A stretch of DNA of 43,801 bases, from contig NZ_SMSJ01000046.1 of assembly GCF_004355005.1 (NCBI RefSeq), forward strand, positions 1 to 43,801, written 5' to 3'. The notes under the pieces are model-generated. The model searched no databases and had not been told where the DNA came from. It saw nothing but the letters and a program-made list of their open reading frames with translations. Shown here one piece after another: positions 7,632-15,171 of the stretch (position 1 is the first letter of the stretch; every line of letters starts with the position of its first letter). The DNA is from Dankookia rubra. GTDB lineage: Bacteria > Pseudomonadota > Alphaproteobacteria > Acetobacterales > Acetobacteraceae. Made by a program: the position numbers and the translations under genes.

Positions 7632-8705
7632 ATGAGCGCCGCCGAACAGGACGACCGCGCGGAATCCATCCGCATGATCCGCGACAGCGCCGCCGCCTTG
7701 GCGCCGCCCGGCGGCGACCTGAAGCGCATCCGCGACCTGCGTTTCCAGGATCCCGGCTTCGATGCCGGGCTGTTCCGCCAGATGGGCGAGATGGGCTGGA
7801 TCGGGTTGCGGGTGCCGGAGGCGCTGGGCGGCGCCGGGCTTGGCCTCGGCGAAATGTGCGCCCTGGCCGAGGAGCTGGGCGGCGCCCTGGTGCCGGAGCC
7901 GCTGATCGCCGCGTCCCTTTCCGCGCAGCTGCTGGCGGCGGCCGGGCGCCACGGTGCGCTGCCGGTGCTGCTGGCCGGCGAGGTGCTGGTGCTGACGGCG
8001 TGGCAGGAGCGGCCCGATACGCTTGAGGCGCCCGGCACGCCCGACGCGCCGCGGCGTTTCCTGCCCATGGCCTCGGGGGCCGATTTCTTCCTCGTCCCGG
8101 TGCGGGAAGGCGATCGGCTCGCGCTGTACGAGCTGCCGGCGGCGCGCTGCGTGCCAAAGGTCGAGCGCACTCAGGACGGCGGCAATCTCGGCAGCATCGT
8201 GCCGAACCTGGTGGAAGGCACGAAGCTCTCCGACGATATCGGCCCGATGCTGGCCGATGGCCTGGACGAGGCGGCGCTGGTAACGGCGGCCTACCTGCTC
8301 GGCGGGATGGAGCGCGCCTTCGGCATGACGCTCGACTACCTTCGCACGCGGCAGCAGTTCGGCAGGATCATCGGTACCTTCCAGGCGCTGCAGCACCGTG
8401 CGGCAAACCTGAATATGCAGCTCGCGCTGACCCGCGCCAGCATCGAGGCCGCGGCGGCGACGCTCGATGCCGGCGCCATTGGCGATGCGCGCCGCGCCGC
8501 CGTGTCCCGCGCCAAGGCGCGCGCGGCGGAGGCCAGCCTGCTGGTGCAGCGCGAATGCATCCAGCTGCATGGCGGCATCGGCTATACCGACGACTACGAC
8601 GTGGGCCTGTACCTGCGGAAAGCCATGGTAATGGCCAACCAGTATGGCAGCGCCACGCTGCACCGCCGCCGCTTCATGGCCACCAGCCCGGAGGTCGAGG
8701 AATGA
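7632..8705 (+). CDS. Acyl-CoA dehydrogenase (short, likely partner subunit)
   Basis: A 357-residue FAD-dependent acyl-CoA dehydrogenase fold. The N-terminal helical part contains MGWIGLRVPEALGGAGLGLGE. The C-terminal domain carries RQQFGRIIGTFQALQH and QLHGGIGYTDDYDVGLYLR. The central beta domain is shorter than usual, and the common Y-G-G-x-x-E segment of family members is absent near the C-terminus. A second, complete dehydrogenase lies two genes downstream; known systems with two unequal dehydrogenase genes form alpha2beta2 heteromers, and this could be the subunit with the altered active site. The TGA overlaps the ATG of the next gene. Confidence 0.87.
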   Translation: MSAAEQDDRAESIRMIRDSAAALAPPGGDLKRIRDLRFQDPGFDAGLFRQMGEMGWIGLRVPEALGGAGLGLGEMCALAEELGGALVPEPLIAASLSAQLLAAAGRHGALPVLLAGEVLVLTAWQERPDTLEAPGTPDAPRRFLPMASGADFFLVPVREGDRLALYELPAARCVPKVERTQDGGNLGSIVPNLVEGTKLSDDIGPMLADGLDEAALVTAAYLLGGMERAFGMTLDYLRTRQQFGRIIGTFQALQHRAANLNMQLALTRASIEAAAATLDAGAIGDARRAAVSRAKARAAEASLLVQRECIQLHGGIGYTDDYDVGLYLRKAMVMANQYGSATLHRRRFMATSPEVEE

Positions 8706-9595
8706 CTGCGCCCGATGGTCGGAGCGCCGAAGGGCGCGGAGAGCTGAATCGGCCGCAGGACCATGCGCCCGATGGTCGGAGTGCCGAAGGGCGCGGAGAG
8801 CTGAATCGGCCGCAAGGCGGCAGCGAGGTTTCCGCCACGCGGCTGATCGAGGAGCGCGACGGCGCGGTCCTCATCCTCACCATCGACCAGCCGGCGCGGC
8901 GCAACGCGCTGGCCATGCCGATCCGCTCCGCGATGATCGCGGCGCTGGAGCAGGCGCAGGCGAACCGCGATGTCCGCGCGGTGGTCATCACCGGCTCGGG
9001 CGGCCATTTCTGCTCGGGCGGCGACATCTCCGGCATGGACGTGGACAGCGCGCTGGCGGGGCGGGAGCGCATGCGGCTGTCGCACCAGCTGATCCGCCTG
9101 ATGGTGATGGGCAGCCTGCCGGTGGTCGCGGCGGTCGAGGGCTTCTGCGTCGGCGCCGGCCTATCGCTCGCCTGCGCCTCGGACACGGTGGTGGCATCGG
9201 AGGAAGCGCGCTTCGCCGCGGGCTTCGGCAAGATCGGGCTGATGGCCGATCTCGGCCTGCCGCATACCCTGCCGATGCGCGTCGGCCAGGGCCGGGCGCG
9301 GCAGATCCTCTTCTACCACGGGCAGATGAGCGCGCCGGAGGCCGAACGCATCGGCATCGTCGACCATGTCGTACCGAAGGGCCATGCGCTGCGGACCGCG
9401 CTGGAGAAGGCGAAGTTCCTTGCGGACCAGGCGCCGGCGCCGATGGCACTGACCAAGCAGATGCTGGGCGAGGGCCTCGACCGCGCCCTGGAGCAGGAAC
9501 GCCATTTCCAGTCCACGCTGTTCCTGACCGAGGATTTCAAGGAAGGCCGCGCTGCCTTCCTCGGCAAGCGCACGCCGCAATTCAAGGGGACCTGA
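8702..9595 (+). CDS. Enoyl-CoA hydratase/isomerase with duplicated N-terminal insert
   Basis: A 297-residue crotonase-fold protein. Crotonase motifs begin at about residue 50: LTIDQPARRNALAMPI, then the oxyanion-hole segment GGHFCSGGDISGM and EGFCVGAGLSLACASD. Its unusual N-terminus holds two tandem 17-residue copies of APDGRSAEGRGELNRPQ separated by two residues, encoded by a duplicated DNA palindrome. The ATG overlaps the preceding stop (ATGA) and follows GGAGGTCGAGGA. No in-frame ATG, GTG or TTG lies between the repeats and the enzyme domain, so the repeats should be translated. It probably hydrates the product of the flanking dehydrogenases. Confidence 0.9.
   Translation: MTAPDGRSAEGRGELNRPQDHAPDGRSAEGRGELNRPQGGSEVSATRLIEERDGAVLILTIDQPARRNALAMPIRSAMIAALEQAQANRDVRAVVITGSGGHFCSGGDISGMDVDSALAGRERMRLSHQLIRLMVMGSLPVVAAVEGFCVGAGLSLACASDTVVASEEARFAAGFGKIGLMADLGLPHTLPMRVGQGRARQILFYHGQMSAPEAERIGIVDHVVPKGHALRTALEKAKFLADQAPAPMALTKQMLGEGLDRALEQERHFQSTLFLTEDFKEGRAAFLGKRTPQFKGT
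8707..8757 (+). repeat. Palindromic in-frame element, copy 1
   Basis: A 51-bp unit with outer arms TGCGCCCGAT (8707-8716) and ATCGGCCGCA (8748-8757), complementary at 9 of 10 positions. An inner stem GCGCC/GGCGC (8724-8737) encloses a GAAG loop. It lies inside the coding frame of the enoyl-CoA hydratase and starts three bases after its initiation codon. Confidence 0.85.
8764..8814 (+). repeat. Palindromic in-frame element, copy 2
   Basis: A second copy at a 57-bp period (19 codons), differing from copy 1 by a single base: C to T at 8782. That change turns one inner-stem pair into a G-U wobble in RNA, so the hairpin is kept. Reading frame is preserved. Confidence 0.85.
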
Positions 9596-9596
9596 G

Positions 9597-10766
9597 ATGG
9601 ACGCCATCCGCATTCCGCCGCCGGCCGAGCTCGACGGCCTCGACGACGAGCAGTTCCGCCACGTGGTCCGCGCCTTCCTGCACGCAAACTACCCGCAGGA
9701 ACTGCGCAACCCGCCGAAGCGCCTGCACTGGAGCGAGAACAAGCCCTGGTACATGACGCTGGCCGAGCGCGGCTGGCTCTGCCCGGGCTGGCCGAAGGAA
9801 CATGGCGGGCTCGGCCTCTCGCCGGGCAAGCAGATCATCCTGACCGAGGAATACGAGCGCTACGGCGTCGCCCGCACCAACGACCACGGCATCGTCATGC
9901 TGGGCCCGCTGGTGATCAAGTACGGCACGGAGGAGCAGAAGCGGCGCTTCCTGCCAAAGATCCTGACCGGCGAGCACATCTGGTGCCAGGGCTATTCCGA
10001 GCCCAATGCCGGCTCCGACCTCGCCGCGCTGCGGACGGAAGCCGTGCTCGACGGCGACCACTATGTCGTCAACGGCCAGAAGATCTGGACCACGCTGGCG
10101 ATGGACGCCAACTGGATTTTCCTGCTGGTCCGCACCGACAAGAATGCGAAGAAGCAGGAGGGGATCTCCTTCCTGCTGGTGGACATGAAGACGCCCGGCA
10201 TCACCGTGCGTCCCATCATCAACCTCGAGATGCATGACGAGTTCTGCGAGACCTTCTTCGACAATGTCCGGGTGCCGAAGGAGAACCTGGTCGGCCAGCT
10301 CAACAAGGGCTGGGACATGGCCAAGGCGCTGCTCGGCTTCGAGCGCATCTTCCTCGGCTCGCCGCGGCAATCGGGCTACGCGCTGTCGCGGCTGAAGATC
10401 CTGGCCGAGCGGATGGGGTGCTGGGAGGACGCGCAGTTCCAGGACAGCTACGCCCGGCTGCGGCTGGAGTTCGAGGACCTGAAGGCGCTGTATGGCACCT
10501 TCGTCGAGCGGCTGAAGCGCGGCCAGTCGCTCGGCCCCGACGTCTCCATGCTGAAGATCCTGCAGACCGAGCTGTTCCAGAAGATCACCGACTGCATGCT
10601 GGAGATCGCCGGCGAGAATGCCGGGCTGCTGGAGCCGATGGAGGGCAACCGCGATCTCAACATCGGCGGCCTCTACATCCAGGCCCGGCCGGCGACGATC
10701 TATGGCGGCAGCAACGAGATCCAGCGGAACATCCTGAGCAAGAACGTGCTCGAGCTTCCCGGCTGA
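9597..10766 (+). CDS. Acyl-CoA dehydrogenase
   Basis: A 389-residue acyl-CoA dehydrogenase of full length. Visible motifs are the FAD/substrate segment WCQGYSEPNAGSDLAALRT with VVNGQKIWTTLA in the middle domain, and YGGSNEIQRNIL near the C-terminus. It should oxidise an acyl-CoA to the 2-enoyl-CoA, passing electrons to ETF. It starts one base after the preceding stop, so it is coupled to the hydratase, and is the last gene of the plus-strand cluster. Pairing with the shorter dehydrogenase is inferred from arrangement, as in heteromeric enzymes for bulky or branched acyl groups. Confidence 0.92.
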   Translation: MDAIRIPPPAELDGLDDEQFRHVVRAFLHANYPQELRNPPKRLHWSENKPWYMTLAERGWLCPGWPKEHGGLGLSPGKQIILTEEYERYGVARTNDHGIVMLGPLVIKYGTEEQKRRFLPKILTGEHIWCQGYSEPNAGSDLAALRTEAVLDGDHYVVNGQKIWTTLAMDANWIFLLVRTDKNAKKQEGISFLLVDMKTPGITVRPIINLEMHDEFCETFFDNVRVPKENLVGQLNKGWDMAKALLGFERIFLGSPRQSGYALSRLKILAERMGCWEDAQFQDSYARLRLEFEDLKALYGTFVERLKRGQSLGPDVSMLKILQTELFQKITDCMLEIAGENAGLLEPMEGNRDLNIGGLYIQARPATIYGGSNEIQRNILSKNVLELPG

Positions 10767-10782
10767 TCCTGGGCGGGCCGCG

Positions 10783-11124
10783 TCAGCCCTTCGCCCGCTG
10801 CGCCAGCGCGGCCAGCCGCGGCTCGGCGGCACGCTGCGCGGCGCGCTCGATCGCCCGGTAGTCGGCCACCAGCCCGCGCCCCGCCTCGGTCAGCACCGCG
10901 CCGCCGCCGCGATGGCCGCCGGGGCTGGCCTGCACCGCGGGGGTGCCGAGCAGCCGGTTCAGCGCATCCACCAGGTCCCAGGCGCGCTTGTAGCTCATCC
11001 CCAGCGCCCGCCCGGCCGCCGAGATCGAGCCCTCCCGGTCGATCGCCTCCAGCAGCCGGACCTTGCCCGGGCCGATCCGCCCCTGCGGCAGGTCGATCCG
11101 CAGGCTGAGCGCCGCCTCCTTCAT
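10783..11124 (-). CDS. modE: ModE-type molybdate-responsive regulator, DNA-binding domain only
   Basis: A 113-residue winged helix-turn-helix protein of the LysR/ModE N-terminal type: KVRLLEAIDREGSISAAGRALGMSYKRAWDLVDALN is the HTH region, and GGHRGGGAVLTEAGRGLVADYR is the wing and following helix. The C-terminal molybdate-binding TOBE (Mop) domains of E. coli ModE are missing, as in many alphaproteobacterial short forms. Its ATG overlaps the modC stop (ATGA), so it is the last gene of the mod transcript. The adjacent transporter supports a molybdenum role; whether the short form senses molybdate is unclear. Confidence 0.85.
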   Translation of the reverse strand: MKEAALSLRIDLPQGRIGPGKVRLLEAIDREGSISAAGRALGMSYKRAWDLVDALNRLLGTPAVQASPGGHRGGGAVLTEAGRGLVADYRAIERAAQRAAEPRLAALAQRAKG

Positions 11125-12218
11125 CCCGTCGCTCCCGTGCTGCGATCGAAGGTCACCGCCTTCACCACCGCCCAGACCGCCTGGCCCGGCGCGAGCCCCA
11201 GCCGCGCGACGCTGTCGCGCGTGACGCGCGACAGCAGCTCGCTCCCGCCCAGGCGCAGCCGCAGGAAGACCTCGTGCGGGGAGGGCGCCTCGCCGATCGC
11301 GGCGAGGGTCGCCGGCAGCACGTTCTGGGTGGAGAGGCCGCGCGGCGGCTCGGTCGCCACCGCCACGTCGCGGGCGCGCAGCCGGACGCGGGCCCGGGTG
11401 CCCGGTGCTTCCTCCCGCATCGGCACCGTCAGCTCGCCGCCGGCGAAGCCGAGGCGCGTCAGCCCGCGCGCGGCATCGTGCCCCAGCACCGTGCAGGGCA
11501 GCAGCGCGCCGGCATCGCGCCGCCCGGCCAGCGGCAGGTCGGTGCGCAGCGACAGCGCCTCCACGCTGCCCTCCGCCACGACGCGCCCGGCCTGCAGCAG
11601 CACCAGCCGGTCGGCCAGCGCGTCCACCTCGTCCAGCGCATGGGTGACGTAGAGGATCGGCAGGTTCGCGGCGCTGCGCAGCCGGGCCAGGAAGGGCAGC
11701 ACCTCGGCCCGCCGCTCGGCATCGAGCGCCGCCAGCGGCTCGTCCATCAGCAGCAGCCGCGGCCGCGCCAGCAGCGCGCGTCCCAGCGCCACGCGCTGCC
11801 GCTCGCCGCCCGAAAGCCGCCCCGGCCGCCGCCCGAGCAGATGGCCGATGCCGAGCAGCGCCACCACCTCCTCGAGCCCCGGGCCGGTGGCGTCCGGCGG
11901 CGCGCGGCGCAGCCCGTAGCGCAGGTTGGTGGCGACGCTGAGATGCGGGAACAGCCGCGCATCCTGGAAGACCATGGCGCAGCGCCGACGCTCCGGCGGG
12001 ACGCAGAGTCCGCGCGCGGTGTCGAGCAGCGCCGTGCCGTGCAGCGCGACGTGCCCGGCCTGCGGCCGCAGCAGCCCGGCGACGGCGGCCAGCACCGTGG
12101 TCTTGCCGCAGCCGGAGGTCCCGAACAACGCGGTCACGCCCGCCTCCGCCGTGGCGAAGGCGACGTCCAGCGCGAAGCCCCCGGGCCCGAAGCGGTGGCG
12201 CAGCGCGACGTCCAGCAT
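11121..12218 (-). CDS. modC: Molybdate ABC transporter ATP-binding protein
   Basis: A 365-residue ATPase energising molybdate import on the inner face of the membrane. Walker A is GTSGCGKTT, the Q-loop is MVFQDARLFPHLSV, the signature is LSGGERQR, Walker B is LLLMDEPLAALD and the H-loop is YVTHAL. A C-terminal TOBE domain (about residues 290-355) is typical of ModC. Its ATG overlaps the modB stop by one base (TGATG), indicating translational coupling. All catalytic motifs are intact, unlike the ABC protein at 29917-30987. Confidence 0.95.
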   Translation of the reverse strand: MLDVALRHRFGPGGFALDVAFATAEAGVTALFGTSGCGKTTVLAAVAGLLRPQAGHVALHGTALLDTARGLCVPPERRRCAMVFQDARLFPHLSVATNLRYGLRRAPPDATGPGLEEVVALLGIGHLLGRRPGRLSGGERQRVALGRALLARPRLLLMDEPLAALDAERRAEVLPFLARLRSAANLPILYVTHALDEVDALADRLVLLQAGRVVAEGSVEALSLRTDLPLAGRRDAGALLPCTVLGHDAARGLTRLGFAGGELTVPMREEAPGTRARVRLRARDVAVATEPPRGLSTQNVLPATLAAIGEAPSPHEVFLRLRLGGSELLSRVTRDSVARLGLAPGQAVWAVVKAVTFDRSTGATG

Positions 12219-12916
12219 CAGCCGCGCCCCAGCAGCAGCGCCATGCGCCGCGCCAGGAACTCCGCCGCCAGCAGGCCGAGCACGGCCAGCGCGAAGGAGA
12301 TGCCGGCGAGCCGCGCCGCCGTCGCCTCCCCGCCCGGCATCTGCGTCGCGCTGTAGATCGCCAGGGGCAGCGTCTGCGTCTCGCCCGGGATGTTGGAGGC
12401 GAAGGTGATCACCGCGCCGAACTCGCCGAGCCCCGCGGCGAAGGCAGTGACCGCGCCGGCCAGGATGCCGGGCGACATCAGCGGCAGGGTGACGGTGACG
12501 AAGCGGTCGAGCCGCCCGGCGCCGAGCGTCCGCGCCGCGGCCTCCAGCCCGGGGTCGACGCCTTCCAGACCGAGCCGCACCGCGCGGACGATCAGCGGGA
12601 AGGACATCACCGCGGTCGCCAGCGCCGCGCCATCCGTGGTGAAGACCAGGCGGATGCCGAACCACGCGTGCAGCGGCTCGCCGATCGGCCCGCGCAGGCC
12701 GAACAGCATCAGCAGGCCCCAGCCGACGACGACGGGAGGCACCACCAGCGGCAGGTGCACCAGCGCGTCCAGCAGCGCCCGGCCGGGGAAGCGGCCGCGC
12801 GCCAGCAGCATCGCCACGCCGATCGCCGGCAGCAGCGAGACCAGGACCGAGCGGCAGGCGACGTCGAGGCTGAGCCGCACGGCCTGCCATTCCTCGGCGC
12901 TCAGCCCGAAATCCAT
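12218..12916 (-). CDS. modB: Molybdate ABC transporter permease
   Basis: A 232-residue inner-membrane permease with about five hydrophobic helices and the binding-protein-dependent transport signature EAAARTLGAGRLDRFVTVTLPLM, which contacts ModC. MDFGLSAEEWQAVRLSLDVA is a standard ModB start and follows AAGGA; a further ATG at 12946 has no ribosome-binding site. It is the first gene of modB-modC-modE. No modA for the periplasmic binding protein is present, although modA usually precedes modB. Confidence 0.93.
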   Translation of the reverse strand: MDFGLSAEEWQAVRLSLDVACRSVLVSLLPAIGVAMLLARGRFPGRALLDALVHLPLVVPPVVVGWGLLMLFGLRGPIGEPLHAWFGIRLVFTTDGAALATAVMSFPLIVRAVRLGLEGVDPGLEAAARTLGAGRLDRFVTVTLPLMSPGILAGAVTAFAAGLGEFGAVITFASNIPGETQTLPLAIYSATQMPGGEATAARLAGISFALAVLGLLAAEFLARRMALLLGRG

Positions 12917-12938
12917 GCGGTGTCCTTGGCCAGCGTCG

Positions 12939-12987
12939 TGTCCCATCGGACATAACGCCGGCCCGTCCCCAGGTCCATCGGATGGAC
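12939..12987. promoter_or_regulatory. Two operator-like palindromes in the modB / Bug receptor divergent spacer
   Basis: Two inverted repeats sit 23 and 57 nt upstream of modB: TGTCC-CATC-GGACA (12939-12952) and GTCCATC-G-GATGGAC (12973-12987). Both contain CCATCGGA, and these octamers are 32 bp apart, about three helical turns. That spacing suits a pair of dimeric regulator sites. ModE is the obvious candidate because it is encoded in the operon, but the motifs do not match the E. coli ModE consensus. Confidence 0.45.
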
Positions 12988-13054
12988 GCGCCCGCGCGCT
13001 GGCCATAGCCTTCGCCGCAGCGGCCCGGCGAGAGGCCGCGCGGAGGAACCCTGC

Positions 13055-14017
13055 ATGATCCGCATCGGCCGCCGCGTCGCGCTCGGCGCCGCATTCCTGG
13101 CACCCGCGGCCCGCGCCCAGGCTTGGCCGCTGCGCCCGGTGCGCCTCGTCGTGCCCTTCCCGCCCGGCGGGCCGGCCGACGCGCTGGCACGGCTGCTGGC
13201 GGAGCGGCTGGCGGAGGGCTGGGGCCAGCCGGTCGTCGTCGAGAACCGCGGCGGCGCCGGCGGCAATATCGGCGCCGAGGCGGTGGCGCGCGCGGCGCCG
13301 GACGGCCACACGCTGCTGGTCTGCGCCTCCTCCCACGTGCAGGGCGCCGCGCTCTATACCAGGCTGGCCTTCGACCCGGTCCGCGACTTCACCCCGGTTG
13401 CGCAACTCGCCTACTACAGCCTGGTGCTGGTGCTGCACCCGTCGGTGCCGGCCGCGGACCTGGCGGGCTTCGAGGCGCTGCTGCGCGCCCATCCCGGCCA
13501 GGTCACCGTCGCCTCGGCCGGCATCGGCACGCCGACCCACCTGACCGCGGAGCTGTTCCGCAGCCGCGCCGGGGTGGAGTTCACCCATGTGCCCTTCGGC
13601 GGCGCCGCGCCGGCGCATGCGGCGCTGCTCGGCGGCCAGGTGCAGGCGATGTTCCACAACCCGGTCATGGCGGTCCCGGCGGTGCAGGCCGGGCGGTTGC
13701 ATGCGCTGGCCACGACGGGGGCGGCGCGCGCCCTGGCGCTGCCGGATGTGCCGACCCTGGCGGAGTCCGGCTATCCCGGCTTCGATTCCGGTACCTGGTA
13801 TGCGGTGCTCGGCCCGGCCGGGCTGCCGGCGCCGGTGGTGGCGCGGATCGAGGCCGATCTCCGCCGCATCGTCGCGCTGCCCGCGGTGCGCGAGCGGCTC
13901 GCGGCGCAGTCGATGGAGCCGCGCGATCTCGGGCCGGACCGGCTGGCCGCGGTGATGCGGGACGAGCTGGCGCGCTGGACCGAGGTGATCCAGCGGCTTG
14001 GCATCCGCCAGGATTGA
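13055..14017 (+). CDS. Bug/TctC-family tripartite tricarboxylate transporter receptor
   Basis: A 320-residue periplasmic solute-binding protein with a signal peptide ending near ARAQAWP. Family motifs are VRLVVPFPPGGPADALAR, VVVENRGGAGGNIGAEAVARAAPDG and DVPTLAESGYPGF. Such proteins bind carboxylates or related small anions and deliver them to TctAB-type permeases; no tctA or tctB lies nearby. GGAGGAAC precedes the ATG. It is divergent from modB and occupies the place where modA might be expected, but its family is unrelated to ModA. Confidence 0.92.
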   Translation: MIRIGRRVALGAAFLAPAARAQAWPLRPVRLVVPFPPGGPADALARLLAERLAEGWGQPVVVENRGGAGGNIGAEAVARAAPDGHTLLVCASSHVQGAALYTRLAFDPVRDFTPVAQLAYYSLVLVLHPSVPAADLAGFEALLRAHPGQVTVASAGIGTPTHLTAELFRSRAGVEFTHVPFGGAAPAHAALLGGQVQAMFHNPVMAVPAVQAGRLHALATTGAARALALPDVPTLAESGYPGFDSGTWYAVLGPAGLPAPVVARIEADLRRIVALPAVRERLAAQSMEPRDLGPDRLAAVMRDELARWTEVIQRLGIRQD

Positions 14018-14126
14018 GGCTTTGACGGCAGGCGCGCCGGGCGCAGGCTGGGGCGAACGGGAAGGAAGGCAGCCGGCATGGCCCCGGGTTTCGATGTCTC
14101 CGGTTTCGGGCCGGCGCCCTGACGCG

Positions 14127-15158
14127 ATGGACCGCGACGCGCTGGCCCGCTGGATGGACGGCCTGGGGCTGGAAGGCGGCCCTGTCGAGGCGCCGCGCCA
14201 GCTCGAGGGCGGGACGCAGAACGTCATGCTGCGCTTCCGCCGCGGCGCGCGGGAATTCGTGCTGCGCCGCGCCCCGCCGAGCCCGGTGATGGACGGCAAC
14301 CGGACCATGCGGCGGGAGGCGCGGCTGCTGGCGGCGCTGGCCGGCACCGAGGTGCCGCATCCGCGGCTGGTCGCGCTCTGCGACGATCCCGGCCTGCTCG
14401 GCGGCGTGTTCTACCTGATGGAGGTGGTGGAGGGCTTCAACGCCATCACGGTGATGCCGCCGCTGCATGCCGGCGACCCGGCGATCCGCCACGGCATGGG
14501 GCTGGCGCTGGTGGACGGCATCGCCCGGCTGGCGCAGGTGGACCATGTCGCGGTGGGGCTGGAGGATTTCGGCCGAACGGAGGGTTTTCTCGACCGCCAG
14601 GCCGGGCGCTGGCGCGCGCAGCTCGAAGGCTATGGGCAATACGCGGGCTGGCCGGGGCCGCAGGTGCTGCCGGGCGTCGAGGCCGTCGCCGGCTGGCTGG
14701 ATGCGACCCTGCCGCGCGACTTCACGCCTGGGCTGATGCATGGCGACTATCACATCGGCAACGTGATGTTCGCCCCGGACGGCCCGGCGCTGGCGGCGAT
14801 CGTCGACTGGGAGCTGGCGACACTCGGCGACCCGCTGCTCGATCTCGGCCGGCTGCTGGCGCAGTGGCCGGAGGGCGGTGCGCCGCCGCCCGGCGGCTTC
14901 CGCACCACGCCGCATGACGGCTTCCCCGACATGCCGGAGATCATCGCGCATTACGCCGCGCGGACCGGGCGCGACATGGGCTCGCTGCGCTGGCATGCGG
15001 TGCTGGCCAGCTACAAGCTCGGCATCCTGCTCGAGGGCAGCAATGCCCGCGCCTGCGCCGGCCGCGCCCCGCGCGACATCGGCGACACGCTGCACCGGAC
15101 GGCGGTCGAATGCCTGGAACGGGCACTGGCCTGGATCGAGGGCGGGCCTTTCGCATGA
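14127..15158 (+). CDS. APH-family phosphotransferase (ACAD10/aminoglycoside-kinase-like)
   Basis: A 343-residue kinase-like protein. The ATP-binding beta strands include LEGGTQNVMLRF. The Brenner motif HGDYHIGNVMF gives the catalytic Asp, and IVDWELATLGDPLLDLG holds the metal-binding Asp. Relatives near acyl-CoA dehydrogenases are thought to phosphorylate hydroxyacyl substrates or CoA esters; resistance is unlikely. The start is uncertain. The best ribosome-binding site (GAAGGAAGG) serves an ATG at 14078 that encodes MAPGFDVSGFGPAP and stops at 14122, five bases before this ATG, which itself has no such site. A one-base frameshift in the native N-terminus or a short leader peptide would explain this. 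Confidence 0.82.
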   Translation: MDRDALARWMDGLGLEGGPVEAPRQLEGGTQNVMLRFRRGAREFVLRRAPPSPVMDGNRTMRREARLLAALAGTEVPHPRLVALCDDPGLLGGVFYLMEVVEGFNAITVMPPLHAGDPAIRHGMGLALVDGIARLAQVDHVAVGLEDFGRTEGFLDRQAGRWRAQLEGYGQYAGWPGPQVLPGVEAVAGWLDATLPRDFTPGLMHGDYHIGNVMFAPDGPALAAIVDWELATLGDPLLDLGRLLAQWPEGGAPPPGGFRTTPHDGFPDMPEIIAHYAARTGRDMGSLRWHAVLASYKLGILLEGSNARACAGRAPRDIGDTLHRTAVECLERALAWIEGGPFA

Positions 15159-15171
15159 GGGGAGGGAGGCG

